The translations under genes and the position numbers were made by a program. Under the pieces are notes generated by a model. That model saw nothing but the letters and a program-made list of their open reading frames with translations. It had not been told where the DNA came from and made no database searches. 43,936 nucleotides of DNA from Ruminococcus sp. (GTDB lineage: Bacteria > Bacillota > Clostridia > Oscillospirales > Ruminococcaceae), in contig JAFTPG010000005.1 of assembly GCA_017463375.1 (NCBI GenBank), positions 1 through 43,936 on the forward strand, in the 5' to 3' direction. Shown here piece by piece: positions 1-8,737 of the stretch (position 1 is its first letter; the number at the start of each line of letters is the position of its first letter).

Positions 1-66
1 CCGCCGCAGAAATCCGTTGATATGCACAAAAAAGCGCCGCAAAATTCTATCCCCGAAGCTCAATGA
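1..66 (+). other. possible 3' end of an upstream gene
   Basis: Frame 1 reads 21 codons from the window edge to a TGA at 64-66. A second frame is also open to a TAA at 68-70, so the frame cannot be decided. No conserved motif is visible. It is recorded only because a gene may run into the window from the left. Confidence 0.2.
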
Positions 67-100
67 TTAAGGAAACTTTTAAGCTTATTTCAATATTCTG

Positions 101-109
101 TGCTATAAT
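101..109 (+). promoter_or_regulatory. extended -10 promoter for the two-component operon
   Basis: TGCTATAAT at 101-109 is a perfect -10 box with the TG dinucleotide of an extended -10. At 17-bp spacing the -35 position (81-86) is a poor match, so the extended -10 probably carries the promoter. A 15-nt segment just downstream (111-125) recurs in the leader of the YfhO gene at 9035-9049. Confidence 0.55.
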
Positions 110-154
110 ATTTATTATAGGATAGCTGTAATTTATCCAAGGAGGAACAAAAAA

Positions 155-823
155 TTGAGACTACTAGTTGTTGAAGACGAAATGCAGCTCGCCGACGCCC
201 TTACCGAGATACTTAAAAGAAATAAATACGCCGTTGATACCGCTTATAACGGCAACGACGGTCTCGACTGCGCTCTGAGCGGGGTGTACGACTGCATAAT
301 TCTCGATATAATGCTGCCGGGTATGAACGGCATCGAAATTCTGCGCAATATCCGCAATGAAAAGCTCTCCACGCCCGTTCTGCTGCTCACAGCACGAAGC
401 GAGGTAGAGGACAAGATCAACGGTCTTGACTGCGGTGCGGATGACTACCTCACCAAGCCGTTCGTGACCGGCGAGCTTCTTGCCCGCGTGCGCGCTCTTA
501 CAAGGCGAAAGGGCGATATTTTCGACGAGAATAAAATGTCGTTCAATTCGCTTGAGCTGAATAAAAGCTCCTGTTCCATGAGCTTCAGCGGAAACGACGT
601 AAAGCTCAGCCTGAAGGAGTACCAGATCATGGAGCTTCTTATCGCAAATCCGCATCAGATCCTCCCGAAGGAACGTATTATCGAGAAGATCTGGGGATAT
701 GAAAGCGATGTCGAATACAATAACATCGAGGTCTACATATCCTTCCTGAGAAAAAAGCTCAATGCGATCGGTGCGGATACGCAGATCAAGACTGCACGCG
801 GAATCGGCTATTCCCTCGAATAA
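155..823 (+). CDS. OmpR/PhoB-family response regulator
   Basis: This is a DNA-binding response regulator that acts in the cytoplasm as partner of the histidine kinase encoded 21 bp downstream. The receiver domain (about residues 1-115) shows the acidic pocket E7/D8, the phosphoacceptor D51 in ILDIMLPGMNG, T79 and the conserved K101 in TKPF. The C-terminal winged helix (about 130-222) has the OmpR-type ending with a recognition helix near NNIEVYISFLRKKL. The length of 222 residues is normal for the family. The start is TTG at 155, chosen because AAGGAGG at 139-145 lies at good spacing and the protein begins exactly where receiver domains begin. The regulated genes are unknown. The leader and start region closely resemble those of the YfhO gene at 9325, which makes that gene a candidate target; this is inference. 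Confidence 0.95.
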   Translation: MRLLVVEDEMQLADALTEILKRNKYAVDTAYNGNDGLDCALSGVYDCIILDIMLPGMNGIEILRNIRNEKLSTPVLLLTARSEVEDKINGLDCGADDYLTKPFVTGELLARVRALTRRKGDIFDENKMSFNSLELNKSSCSMSFSGNDVKLSLKEYQIMELLIANPHQILPKERIIEKIWGYESDVEYNNIEVYISFLRKKLNAIGADTQIKTARGIGYSLE

Positions 824-844
824 ACATGGAGGTGACGCTGTTTA

Positions 845-2761
845 ATGTTCAGAAAAGTCCAGCTTAAATTTTTTGCATTCACAACCGCAGTGCTGCTCGC
901 ACTCTTTGCAGGAGTTCTTGTCTCCATTAACCTGATTATGGATATCGTAATGCAGAGACAATCAAAGGTAGTTCTGCAGCAGATCGCGTCAAGCATCGAA
1001 TATGATGACGCTACCTCAACCTTTACATATTTCGAGCAGAAAAGCCCTCCCGATGAACATGAGCCGACACCAGAGCCCCCCTCCGGAACTCCGCCGGCTA
1101 TTCCCTCTGAAAATCCCGATCCGTCCGCTTCCGATGAGACTCAGCAGAATTCCACAGACGGCGAAAATGATCCGACTTCGGGAACTGCCGGTGAAGCTTC
1201 CTCTGAAGGAACAGAAAATACTGTTCCGAATACCGAAAAGCCCTCCGGAACAGACGCTCCTGAATTAACTACAACGGCTGCGGCATCATCTCAGGGAGCA
1301 AGAACTACTACTCAGACCGCAAAGCCTCCGCAGACCTCCGCAGGCTCTGAGCCTGTACAGCCGCCGACCCTGCCTGACTATCAGCAGCCGACAAAGCCGT
1401 TCGAGGATTTTCCTGCGCAGGAAAATACGCTCCCCACTCGTCCGTCATGGGAGGAAGATCGTCCGCCCCATCAGGAAGACGATTATCCCTACAATCCTGA
1501 TGATAATTGGAATAATAATGACTATTACGACTATCCTCAGCCCGACCATCCGGAATACTGGGACAAGAATTACTATCAGCAATATAACGCAGAAGAGCCG
1601 ACAGCGGCAGCCGCTTCTGTAATGGCGTTTATGCCGAACAGCGCAAACGGATTTTCAATCATGCCGATGTCAGTATCTCAGCTCACACCGTCATACGGCG
1701 GACTCCGTACGCTGCTCATGAATACTCCTGAGCCTGAGAAAAAAGAACCTGCACCGGTGCCGAAATCTCTCGGCTCAATTGAATTCTTCGTTCTCATGTC
1801 GGATAAGGACGGAAACTATCTCGCCTCTCTCAATAACGACGACCTCACCGCTGAGACTGCTCAGACCTACATCAACAAGGTTCTCAAGCAGGACGCTTCC
1901 AACGGAATGCTTGACAACCTCCAGTTCTGCTCTCTCGGAAAAATAAACGGAACTCTCATGGTTTTCACCGACAGAAGCGCAGAATTCGAGATGCTCGACC
2001 AGCTTACTCATACAACCTTCATCATAGGAATTATAAGCTTCATTGTTCTCTCGATCCTGACTATGTTCCTCTCAAAAAAGAGCATCGAGCCTATCAAGAC
2101 TGCATTCGAGAAGCAGAAACAGTTTATTTCCGACGCAAGCCATGAGCTTAAAACTCCGCTGACGATAATTTCCGCCAACGCAGACGTTCTGTCCGATGAA
2201 ATAGGGGACAATAAGTGGCTGGAGTACATTAAATCCCAGACCGACAGAATGAATCTTCTCGTAAACGACCTGCTGAATCTGACCCGACTCGAGAACAATA
2301 CCGCTGACTTCATTTGCAGCGATTTCAACCTCAGCAAGGCGATTGAGAACACGGCACTTCCCTTTGAGTGTCAGGCATTTGAAATGCAGAAGGTCTTTGA
2401 GATCGACATTCAGGAAAATCTCATGCTCAACGGCAGCGAACGTCATGTAAAGCAGATGGCTGCAATATTCATCGACAACGCTCTGAAATACTCCAACGAC
2501 GGCGGAACCGTTCGTGTTATGCTTAAAACTCAGGGAGATAAGAAGATACTCTCCGTATTCAACACAGGTTCGGGAGTCAAGGAGTCCGAAAAGGATAAGA
2601 TCTTCGAGCGTTTCTACCGCAGCGATGATTCCCGTGCACGCACTACAGGCGGCTACGGACTGGGTCTTGCAATCGCAAAATCAATTATTGACAAGCATAA
2701 GTTCAAGGTCTCAATTGATAATGCCGAAGGCTCAAGTATCTGCTTCAATGTTATCATGTAA
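845..2761 (+). CDS. membrane sensor histidine kinase with long low-complexity sensor region
   Basis: This is the sensor kinase of the two-component pair, co-transcribed with the response regulator. Residues 9-31 form the first membrane segment and about 389-409 the second. Between them, residues about 66-250 are rich in Pro, Ser, Thr, Glu and Asp, with a Tyr/Asn/Asp-rich tail. A compact segment at about 315-388 (GSIEFFVLMSDKDGN onward) looks like the membrane-proximal PAS-like fold of Firmicutes kinases. There is no obvious HAMP domain. The cytoplasmic part has the H-box SDASHELKTPLT with His433 as phosphoacceptor, the N-box FIDNALKYSNDGG, and G-boxes around GSGVKESEKDKIFERFYRS and GGYGLGLAIAKSI. 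At 638 residues it is longer than usual because of the disordered region. The start follows a GGAGGTGACG site. The ligand is unknown; a wall-spanning linker is plausible. Confidence 0.93.
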   Translation: MFRKVQLKFFAFTTAVLLALFAGVLVSINLIMDIVMQRQSKVVLQQIASSIEYDDATSTFTYFEQKSPPDEHEPTPEPPSGTPPAIPSENPDPSASDETQQNSTDGENDPTSGTAGEASSEGTENTVPNTEKPSGTDAPELTTTAAASSQGARTTTQTAKPPQTSAGSEPVQPPTLPDYQQPTKPFEDFPAQENTLPTRPSWEEDRPPHQEDDYPYNPDDNWNNNDYYDYPQPDHPEYWDKNYYQQYNAEEPTAAAASVMAFMPNSANGFSIMPMSVSQLTPSYGGLRTLLMNTPEPEKKEPAPVPKSLGSIEFFVLMSDKDGNYLASLNNDDLTAETAQTYINKVLKQDASNGMLDNLQFCSLGKINGTLMVFTDRSAEFEMLDQLTHTTFIIGIISFIVLSILTMFLSKKSIEPIKTAFEKQKQFISDASHELKTPLTIISANADVLSDEIGDNKWLEYIKSQTDRMNLLVNDLLNLTRLENNTADFICSDFNLSKAIENTALPFECQAFEMQKVFEIDIQENLMLNGSERHVKQMAAIFIDNALKYSNDGGTVRVMLKTQGDKKILSVFNTGSGVKESEKDKIFERFYRSDDSRARTTGGYGLGLAIAKSIIDKHKFKVSIDNAEGSSICFNVIM

Positions 2762-2766
2762 ATATT

Positions 2767-2795
2767 AAAGGAGCGCACCTGCGCTCCTTTATTTC
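2767..2795 (+). terminator. intrinsic terminator of the two-component operon
   Basis: A perfect 10-bp stem (AAAGGAGCGC / GCGCTCCTTT) with a 4-nt loop at 2767-2790 is followed by TTTATTT, six bases after the kinase stop codon. Confidence 0.85.
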
Positions 2796-2870
2796 TGCAA
2801 TAGTTTATTGAATCCGTATCATACCTTAAAGAATATGAATCCTCAATGCCGCAGAATCAAGCTTATATAC

Positions 2871-2906
2871 AGAAAAAACAGCTGTCGGGTTTATACCCGG
2901 CAGCTG
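2871..2906 (-). terminator. terminator of the ECF S-component gene
   Basis: A 12-bp stem with one wobble pair and a 4-nt loop lies at 2879-2906. On the minus strand it is followed by TGTTTTTTCT. It sits just past the stop of the gene at 2914. Confidence 0.85.
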
Positions 2907-2913
2907 ATTTTTG

Positions 2914-3453
2914 TTATCCTATTCTCTTTTTGAATCCGATTTTATCCATGGCAGCACCGACTGCAATATACAGAACCGCACTCGTACCGACCTGCACAAA
3001 ATATGACGGAGTCTGCGTGAAAGCCGCAATAATTGCCGCTGAGGAAAGCTCTCCGGTGATCACTATACCCTCATAGAGGCTGTATCCGGCAACGCAGAGT
3101 ACCAGCGAAGGAATAATTGCAAGGCAGTTTCTGAGATTGATGATTTTTTCGTTCTTATTCGTGAAAAACAGCGCAGTAACTGCTTTTATGACGATAGTAG
3201 CAGGCAGCCACACAGCGTATCCTGTCAGACCGTCAGCAAGCGCTCCTCCAATAGCTCCTGCGGCGACCGCATAGGGGGCAGGAAGAATACTTGCGGCAAG
3301 GTAAATAAGTCCGTCGCCCGCATGAGTATAACCTGCGCCAGTCGGTATGTGCAGATAAGCAGTAAAGACGAAAATCAATGCCGCAAAGAATCCCGTGATA
3401 ACCATTCTGCGGAGCTTCTGTGAGCTTGTGCTTGTCGTTTTTGATAATGACAT
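2914..3453 (-). CDS. ECF transporter S component (TIGR04002-like)
   Basis: This is the substrate-binding integral membrane subunit of an energy-coupling-factor vitamin transporter, expected to work with shared EcfA/EcfA'/EcfT subunits encoded elsewhere. About five or six hydrophobic helices are visible. They include FFAALIFVFTAYLHIPTGAG with the small-residue helix 1 typical of S components, and an HAGDGLIYLAASILP segment seen in the TIGR04002 group. The substrate is not known. The start at 3453 (ATG) is preferred over an in-frame GTG at 3462 because GAGGTGG lies 5 nt upstream of the ATG and would overlap the GTG. The gene stands alone with its own promoter, a structured leader and a terminator, which suggests regulation at the RNA level. 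Confidence 0.85.
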   Translation of the reverse strand: MSLSKTTSTSSQKLRRMVITGFFAALIFVFTAYLHIPTGAGYTHAGDGLIYLAASILPAPYAVAAGAIGGALADGLTGYAVWLPATIVIKAVTALFFTNKNEKIINLRNCLAIIPSLVLCVAGYSLYEGIVITGELSSAAIIAAFTQTPSYFVQVGTSAVLYIAVGAAMDKIGFKKRIG

Positions 3454-3530
3454 ATTAACCACCTCTGTTGCTTCAAGGTTTTTCCCGCAGGAGAGCTCAT
3501 CAGCTCCCCATAAGAAAAAACGCAGAATTT
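3454..3530 (-). promoter_or_regulatory. structured 5' leader of the ECF S-component gene
   Basis: The roughly 77-nt leader between the predicted start site (near 3530) and the ATG folds into nested helices. An 8-bp outer stem pairs 3478-3485 with 3514-3521. It encloses an 8-bp hairpin at 3490-3509 (GGGGAGCT / AGCTCTCC with loop GATG, read on the minus strand). The ribosome site GAGGTGG lies shortly downstream. I do not recognise a known riboswitch class. Confidence 0.4.
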
Positions 3531-3536
3531 GATATA

Positions 3537-3565
3537 ATTATAACACCGCAAACCCGGTTTTTCAA
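3537..3565 (-). promoter_or_regulatory. promoter of the ECF S-component gene
   Basis: Read on the minus strand, TTGAAA (3560-3565) and a perfect TATAAT (3537-3542) are separated by 17 bp. The predicted start of transcription is near 3530. Confidence 0.8.
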
Positions 3566-3613
3566 GAGGAATACTTAACATTTTTCGGCAACTTTCGCTC
3601 AGATTTTTGTATT

Positions 3614-3642
3614 AAGGCAAAACCGCACAAAATTTGTGCGGT
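3614..3642 (-). terminator. terminator of the hrcA-grpE-dnaK-dnaJ operon
   Basis: The stem ACCGCACAAA / TTTGTGCGGT at 3622-3642 is followed on the minus strand by TTTTGCC, just past the dnaJ stop. Confidence 0.75.
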
Positions 3643-3665
3643 GCTGATTTATGGTGTGTTTACTC

Positions 3666-4820
3666 TCAGAAATCAAACTTCTCTTTAAGCTTTTCAAAGA
3701 AGCTCTGTCTCTTGGCGTAATTTTTCTCATTGAGTGAATCCTCGAACTCCTTGAGAAGCTCTTTCTGCTTCTTTGTGAGATTCTTTGGAACCTCCACAGT
3801 GACCTTTACATACTGATTTCCTCTGTCGGAGCGATGGAGCTTCTGAACTCCCTTGCCCTTGAGTCTGAACACAGTACCTGTCTGAGTTCCCTCGCTGATA
3901 TTATACTTAACCTGTCCGTCAATCGTCGGAACAGTAATTTCATCACCGAGAACCGCCTGAGTATAAGTAACAGGAATCTCGCAGTGGATATCGTAGCCCT
4001 CTCTTGTGAAGATGGGGTGATTTCTCACATTAACAGTAACATTGAGGTCGCCTGCAGGACCGCCATTAGTACCGCTGTCGCCCTGTCCGGAAAGACGTAT
4101 TGTCTGACCGTCTGCAATTCCAGCCGGGATATCGAAGTTGATAGTCTTGGGAGTTCTGATTCTTCCTGCACCGCGGCACTTGCTGCACGGAGTCTTGACA
4201 AGCTTGCCCTTTCCGGCGCACTTAGGACATACCTTTGTTGAAGAAATCGCACCGAAAGGCGTACGCTGAGTCACCTTGACCTGACCTCTTCCCTGACAGT
4301 CGGGACAGGTCTCAGCAGAAGTACCCGGCTCAGCGCCCGAGCCGTTACATGAGTCACAGGTTGCCATACGGTTGAGCTTGATCTCCTGCTTTTTGCCCTT
4401 GCAGGCGTCCATGAAGTCGATAACGATCGACTCGTTGATATCGGCACCGCGTCTGGGACCATTTGCAGAAGCTCTTGTACCGCCGCTGCTGAATCCGCCG
4501 AAACCGCCGAAGATATTCTCGAGAATATCGCCCATATCTCCGAAGCCGCCGAAGCCTCCTCCGAAATCGCCTCCGCCGCCGTAGGACGGATCTACTCCTG
4601 CATGACCGAACTGGTCGTAACGCTGCTTTTTCTCGGGATTCGACAGAACCTCGTAAGCCTCATTGACCTCCTTGAACTTCTCCTCGCAGGTAGGGTCGTC
4701 GGGATGAAGGTCGGGGTGGAATTCTCTTGCCTTCTTTTTAAAGGCTTTTTTTATCTCGTCCTCGGAAGCTCCCTTCTGAAGCCCGAGCACCTCGTAATAA
4801 TCTCTCTTATTATCTGCCAT
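3666..4820 (-). CDS. dnaJ: molecular chaperone DnaJ (Hsp40)
   Basis: DnaJ stimulates the ATPase of DnaK and delivers unfolded substrates in the cytoplasm. The J domain (about 5-70) contains the essential HPD motif in REFHPDLHPDD. A Gly/Phe-rich linker follows (about 75-130, GGGGDFGGGFGGFGDMG). The zinc region has four CxxCxGxG repeats: CDSCNGSG, CPDCQGRG, CPKCAGKG and CSKCRGAG. The substrate-binding C-terminal domains complete a protein of 384 residues, normal for type I DnaJ. It is the last gene of the class I heat-shock operon. A 132-bp gap to dnaK carries a short inverted repeat but no obvious promoter, so co-transcription is likely. Confidence 0.98.
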   Translation of the reverse strand: MADNKRDYYEVLGLQKGASEDEIKKAFKKKAREFHPDLHPDDPTCEEKFKEVNEAYEVLSNPEKKQRYDQFGHAGVDPSYGGGGDFGGGFGGFGDMGDILENIFGGFGGFSSGGTRASANGPRRGADINESIVIDFMDACKGKKQEIKLNRMATCDSCNGSGAEPGTSAETCPDCQGRGQVKVTQRTPFGAISSTKVCPKCAGKGKLVKTPCSKCRGAGRIRTPKTINFDIPAGIADGQTIRLSGQGDSGTNGGPAGDLNVTVNVRNHPIFTREGYDIHCEIPVTYTQAVLGDEITVPTIDGQVKYNISEGTQTGTVFRLKGKGVQKLHRSDRGNQYVKVTVEVPKNLTKKQKELLKEFEDSLNEKNYAKRQSFFEKLKEKFDF

Positions 4821-4889
4821 AATTCTTCTCCAATCTCAATATAGGGGACGCTTCCGATATATTCTACCGTACATCTGAATTTCTGCATA

Positions 4890-4925
4890 AACGGCAACAG
4901 GCGAACAAAGTTCGCCTACACCGTT
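4890..4925. repeat. nested inverted repeat between dnaK and dnaJ
   Basis: The inner stem AGGCGAAC / GTTCGCCT (4899-4917, loop AAA) is flanked by AACGG (4890-4894) and CCGTT (4921-4925). It is a diverged relative of the short palindromic repeats found throughout the window and would form a hairpin in the operon mRNA. Confidence 0.6.
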
Positions 4926-4952
4926 ATGAAACTCACGGGGAGTTATTTATCA

Positions 4953-6800
4953 TTAAGCCTCAGTGAAGTCAGCGTCAACAACGCCGTCGTCAGCGGCTGT
5001 ATCAGCGCCCTGACCGCCCATGTTTGCGAACTGTGACGGGTCGATGCCCTCGCCGTTGGGGTTAGCCTGCTGGTAGAGCTTAGCTGAGAGGTCGTAGAAT
5101 GCCTTCTGGAGGTCATCCTTCTTAGCCTTGATCTCGTCGAAGTTATCAGCAGCAACAGCAGCCTTTACGTCAGCGCACTTAGCCTCGATAGCGGACTTCT
5201 CGTCAGCGGAAATCTTATCGCCGATCTCTCCGAGAGCCTTTTCGCACTGGAATACGAGGTTCTCAGCTTCATTCTTTGTATCAACCTGCTCACGGCGCTT
5301 CTTGTCTTCCTCAGCGTACTGCTCAGCCTCCTTGACAGCCTTGTCGATATCCTCCTTGGACATATTTGTGGAAGCTGTGATGGAGATATTCTGCTCCTTG
5401 CCTGTGCCGAGGTCCTTAGCGGAAACGTGAACGATACCGTTCTGGTCGATATCGAAGGTTACCTCAATCTGAGGGATACCTCTGGGTGCGGGAGCGATTC
5501 CGTCGAGACGGAAAGTACCGAGCTGCTTGTTGTCACGAGCGAACTCACGCTCACCCTGAAGAACGTTGATATCAACAGCCGGCTGGTTGTCAGCGTAGGT
5601 TGAGAATATCTGTGACTTCTTAGTCGGGATAGTAGTATTTCTCTCGATCATCTTAGTGCATACTCCGCCGGCTGTCTCGATACCGAGTGAAAGGGGAGTT
5701 ACATCGAGGAGGAGGAGACCGTTCTTAACGTCGCCGCCGAGAACGCCGCCCTGATATGCAGCACCGAGAGCAACGCACTCGTCAGGGTTAATGCCCTTGA
5801 AAGGCTCCTTGCCGATGAGCTTCTTAACAGCGTCCTGAACAGCAGGGATTCTTGAAGAACCGCCGACCATAAGAACCTTGTTGATCTCAGAAATGCTGAG
5901 TCCGCTGTCGTTGAGAGCCTGTCTTACGGGTCCCATAGTAGCCTCTACGAGGTCAGCAGTAAGCTCGTTGAACTTAGCCTGTGTGAGAGTGAGGTCAAGG
6001 TGCTTCGGAACGCCTGTAGCGTCAACAGTGATGAATGGGATATTGATATTTGAAGTAGTTGTTGAAGAAAGCTCAATCTTAGCCTTTTCAGCAGCGTCCT
6101 TGAGTCTCTGAGCAGCCATCTTGTCTGTAGAGAGGTCGATACCCTCAGCCTTCTTGAACTCGTCGATAATCCAGTTGATGATTCTCTGGTCGAAGTCATC
6201 GCCGCCGAGGTGGTTGTTACCTGCTGTAGCGAGAACCTGCTGAACATCCTCGCCCATCTCGATGATGGAAACGTCGAATGTACCGCCGCCGAGGTCGTAA
6301 ACCATAACTACCTGCTCTTCTTCCTTGTCGATGCCGTAGGAAAGTGCAGCAGCTGTAGGCTCATTGATGATTCTTCTTACGTTAAGACCTGCAATCTGAC
6401 CTGCGTCCTTAGTAGCCTGTCTCTGTGAGTCTGTGAAATATGCGGGAACTGTGATAACAGCCTCTGTAACAGGCTCGCCGAGGTAAGCCTCTGCGTCAGC
6501 CTTGAGCTTCTGGAGAGTCATAGCTGAAATCTCCTGAGGAGTATAGTTCTTGCCGTCGATAGAAACCTTATAATCAGAACCCATATGTCTCTTGATAGAA
6601 GCAACAGTTCTGTCATGGTTTGTGATAGCCTGTCTCTTAGCAACCTGACCAACGAGTCTCTCGCCGCTGTTTGTGAATGCAACGACTGAAGGAGTTGTTC
6701 TTGCGCCCTCTGAGTTAGGGATAACTACAGCGTTACCGCCCTCCATAACTGCTACGCAGGAGTTTGTTGTACCAAGGTCAATACCAATAATCTTTCCCAT
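4953..6800 (-). CDS. dnaK: molecular chaperone DnaK (Hsp70)
   Basis: DnaK is the ATP-dependent Hsp70 chaperone that folds and refolds cytoplasmic proteins with DnaJ and GrpE. The nucleotide-binding domain begins with [17 protein letters not shown] and contains [13 protein letters not shown] and the ATPase signature [14 protein letters not shown]. The [17 protein letters not shown] linker appears here as [14 protein letters not shown] substrate-binding beta domain and a helical lid follow, ending in an acidic [13 protein letters not shown] tail. The start at 6800 gives 615 residues and sits behind GGAGG. An upstream in-frame ATG at 6821 would add seven residues outside the conserved fold and would include the ribosome site, so it is rejected. 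The gene belongs to the CIRCE-controlled operon. Confidence 0.98.
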   Translation of the reverse strand: MGKIIGIDLGTTNSCVAVMEGGNAVVIPNSEGARTTPSVVAFTNSGERLVGQVAKRQAITNHDRTVASIKRHMGSDYKVSIDGKNYTPQEISAMTLQKLKADAEAYLGEPVTEAVITVPAYFTDSQRQATKDAGQIAGLNVRRIINEPTAAALSYGIDKEEEQVVMVYDLGGGTFDVSIIEMGEDVQQVLATAGNNHLGGDDFDQRIINWIIDEFKKAEGIDLSTDKMAAQRLKDAAEKAKIELSSTTTSNINIPFITVDATGVPKHLDLTLTQAKFNELTADLVEATMGPVRQALNDSGLSISEINKVLMVGGSSRIPAVQDAVKKLIGKEPFKGINPDECVALGAAYQGGVLGGDVKNGLLLLDVTPLSLGIETAGGVCTKMIERNTTIPTKKSQIFSTYADNQPAVDINVLQGEREFARDNKQLGTFRLDGIAPAPRGIPQIEVTFDIDQNGIVHVSAKDLGTGKEQNISITASTNMSKEDIDKAVKEAEQYAEEDKKRREQVDTKNEAENLVFQCEKALGEIGDKISADEKSAIEAKCADVKAAVAADNFDEIKAKKDDLQKAFYDLSAKLYQQANPNGEGIDPSQFANMGGQGADTAADDGVVDADFTEA

Positions 6801-6874
6801 AATGATTACCTCCATAATCAATAATTGTATATTAATTTTGTTTTCTGCTTAAAGGTGAATTTATATCCGGAATC

Positions 6875-6899
6875 GGGCAGCCGCAAGGGCTGCCCCTAC
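6875..6899. repeat. short palindromic repeat inside the heat-shock operon
   Basis: GGGCAGCC-GCAA-GGGCTGCCC followed by CTAC lies between grpE and dnaK. It is a standard member of the repeat family and would form a hairpin in the polycistronic mRNA, upstream of the dnaK ribosome site. Confidence 0.8.
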
Positions 6900-6924
6900 G
6901 GTTGATCAGATATCCAGAATTATT

Positions 6925-7494
6925 TTACTGTGCTACCGCAACCATAGCCGGACGGATGAGCTTATCGCCCATTTTCCAGCCCTTCTGATAAACAGCGCAG
7001 ACATAGCCGGAAGCATAGTCCGTGTCAGCCTGCTGGCTGATAGCGTTGTGAACGTTGGGGTCGAACTCCTTGCCGAGAGACTCAACCTCGGTAACATTCA
7101 TCTTGCCGAGAATATCCATAAGCTGATTGAAAATCATCTTCATGCCGTTCTTGTAGTTTTCGTCGGTGCACTCTGACTCAAGCGAACGCTCGAAGCTGTC
7201 GATAACGGGCAGGATATTTTCAATGCACTTAGCTGACGCATTATTATATGTCTCAGTTTTTTCTTTAGCAGTTCTCTTGCGGTAGTTGTCATACTCAGCA
7301 AAGAGACGCACATACTTGTCATTAGCCTCGTGAAGAGCTTCTTCCATTTCGGCAACCTGAGCTGCTGTATCATTGTACTCGCTCACAGCGTCCTCCTCGT
7401 CGAGAGCTTCCTCATCAGCAGCTTCTGCTGCCGTTTCCTCTGCGGAAAGCTCTGTTTCAAGCTCTTCCTGAGCTTCTTTATTTACATCACTCAT
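6925..7494 (-). CDS. grpE: nucleotide exchange factor GrpE
   Basis: GrpE releases ADP from DnaK and so resets the chaperone cycle. The N-terminal 60 residues are very acidic (QEELETELSAEETAAEAADE) and probably disordered. A coiled coil follows (about 60-110). The conserved core contains YDNYRKRTAKEKTE, LPVIDSFERSLES and the C-terminal GFKLGDKVIRPAMVxVA-type motif, here GWKMGDKLIRPAMVAVAQ. The start at 7494 (ATG, 189 residues) is preferred over the ATG at 7563: AAGGAG lies just upstream, and the longer form would overlap the end of hrcA. The gap to hrcA is 19 bp, as expected in one operon. Confidence 0.97.
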   Translation of the reverse strand: MSDVNKEAQEELETELSAEETAAEAADEEALDEEDAVSEYNDTAAQVAEMEEALHEANDKYVRLFAEYDNYRKRTAKEKTETYNNASAKCIENILPVIDSFERSLESECTDENYKNGMKMIFNQLMDILGKMNVTEVESLGKEFDPNVHNAISQQADTDYASGYVCAVYQKGWKMGDKLIRPAMVAVAQ

Positions 7495-7513
7495 CGGAAA
7501 TCTCCTTTCTTCA

Positions 7514-8587
7514 TTACAGCTCGACAGTATCCTGATCTGCCGGAAGCCTGTTTGTATATTCATCCTCCTCTGAAATAAGAGAAGTAATTTTCTGTGTAAG
7601 ATACTCTATATAAGGGATAATTTTCTTATAGTTGACTCTCATAGGACCGATAACTCCCAGCGAGCCTGCCTCCTTACCGTCTCTGCGGTATTTTGAGACG
7701 ATCATGCTTGAGTTGCCGATAACGAAATTATCGTTTTCCGAGCCGAACTTTACCTGAATACCGCTGAACGTATCGTCGAGCATACGGGTAAGCTCGTTTT
7801 TGCGCTCAATAAAGCGTACGACCTCCATCTTGTCAAGCTCCTCGCACGAGAACAGCTTATCCTCGCCGCTCATGGTGATTTCCTCATGCCTGAGGTCATC
7901 AGAAAGCTCGTACAAGCCTTTTACAAGGGGAGAAAGAGTCACTATGTAGGCGCTCATTGCAGCGACCATCTTATCGAACATTTCATCGGAAAGCGAATCA
8001 ACGGAAACTCCGCTGAGGTTTTCTTCTATATAATGAGTAAAGAACTCGAGCTGCTCGTGACTGAGATCGAATTCAAGTCTGCATGCTTTGTTTTTGATAT
8101 TTCCGCTCGAGGTTATCAGCAGGATGACATATAGTCTTTTACCTGTCGGAATTACCTCTACCTTTGATATTACCGAGAACTTCGGAGCTGAATTAGTAAC
8201 GACCGCAGCGCACTGCGTAAGCTCCGCAAGAGCTGTGGCGGCATTCTGAACAAGAAGCTCCTCGGTAAGAGTTTTCTCATCGCCGAGCATTTCGTCCAGC
8301 TTTGATTTTTCCTCCTGAGAAAGCTCGGGAAGCGTCATAAGCTCATCTATATACAGCCGGTATCCGAGAAATGTCGGAACTCTTCCTGCTGAGGTATGCG
8401 GCTGTTCCAGATAGCCAAGCTGCTCCAGAGCTGCCATATCATTTCTGATTGTTGCGGCGGAAACCTTTATATGAGCGAGTTGAGCAATTGCCTTTGAGCC
8501 GACAGGCTCGCCTGTCCTGAGATACTCGTCGATAACCGCAGCGAGAATTTTCAGTTTTCTGTCGTCCACCTTTATACAACCTTTCAT
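7514..8587 (-). CDS. hrcA: heat-inducible transcription repressor HrcA
   Basis: HrcA binds CIRCE and represses the class I heat-shock genes; its folding depends on the GroE chaperonin, which links repression to chaperone demand. The N-terminal winged helix includes LKILAAVIDEYLRTGEPVGS and the recognition segment ATIRNDMAALEQLGYLEQPH. The rest is the GAF-like dimerisation region, ending with the conserved GSLGVIGPMRVNYKKIIPYI. The length of 357 residues is typical. The ATG at 8587 lies only 4 nt past the CIRCE arm and has no ribosome site. A GTG at 8569 has AAAGG about 10 nt upstream and gives a start near VDDRKLKIL, so the true start may be the GTG. It is the first gene of hrcA-grpE-dnaK-dnaJ. 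Confidence 0.96.
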   Translation of the reverse strand: MKGCIKVDDRKLKILAAVIDEYLRTGEPVGSKAIAQLAHIKVSAATIRNDMAALEQLGYLEQPHTSAGRVPTFLGYRLYIDELMTLPELSQEEKSKLDEMLGDEKTLTEELLVQNAATALAELTQCAAVVTNSAPKFSVISKVEVIPTGKRLYVILLITSSGNIKNKACRLEFDLSHEQLEFFTHYIEENLSGVSVDSLSDEMFDKMVAAMSAYIVTLSPLVKGLYELSDDLRHEEITMSGEDKLFSCEELDKMEVVRFIERKNELTRMLDDTFSGIQVKFGSENDNFVIGNSSMIVSKYRRDGKEAGSLGVIGPMRVNYKKIIPYIEYLTQKITSLISEEDEYTNRLPADQDTVEL

Positions 8588-8591
8588 TTGT

Positions 8592-8618
8592 TTAGCACTC
8601 TCACTCTCTGAGTGCTAA
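8592..8618 (-). promoter_or_regulatory. CIRCE operator
   Basis: TTAGCACTC-N9-GAGTGCTAA is a perfect match to the CIRCE inverted repeat bound by HrcA. It overlaps the predicted transcription start of the hrcA operon. Confidence 0.97.
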
Positions 8619-8622
8619 CTAT

Positions 8623-8651
8623 AATTTATCACTATTCTTCCGCATTGTCAA
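8623..8651 (-). promoter_or_regulatory. vegetative promoter of the hrcA operon
   Basis: Read on the minus strand, a perfect TTGACA (8646-8651) and TAAATT (8623-8628, four of six matches) are 17 bp apart. This places transcription start near 8616, inside CIRCE, so bound HrcA would block initiation. Confidence 0.8.
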
Positions 8652-8737
8652 GCATTTTATGCATTTTCGTCTTTTTTACCTAAAACATATCCTCACTTTA
8701 TGCGTTTTGCACTATTTTGACAAGCGACCCCGATCTG

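Noticed and set aside
3495..3525. CUGAUGA in the ECF leader as a hammerhead ribozyme or fluoride-riboswitch end
   Set aside because: The hammerhead core needs a following GAAA with stems II and III, which are absent; the upstream helices of the fluoride riboswitch are also missing.
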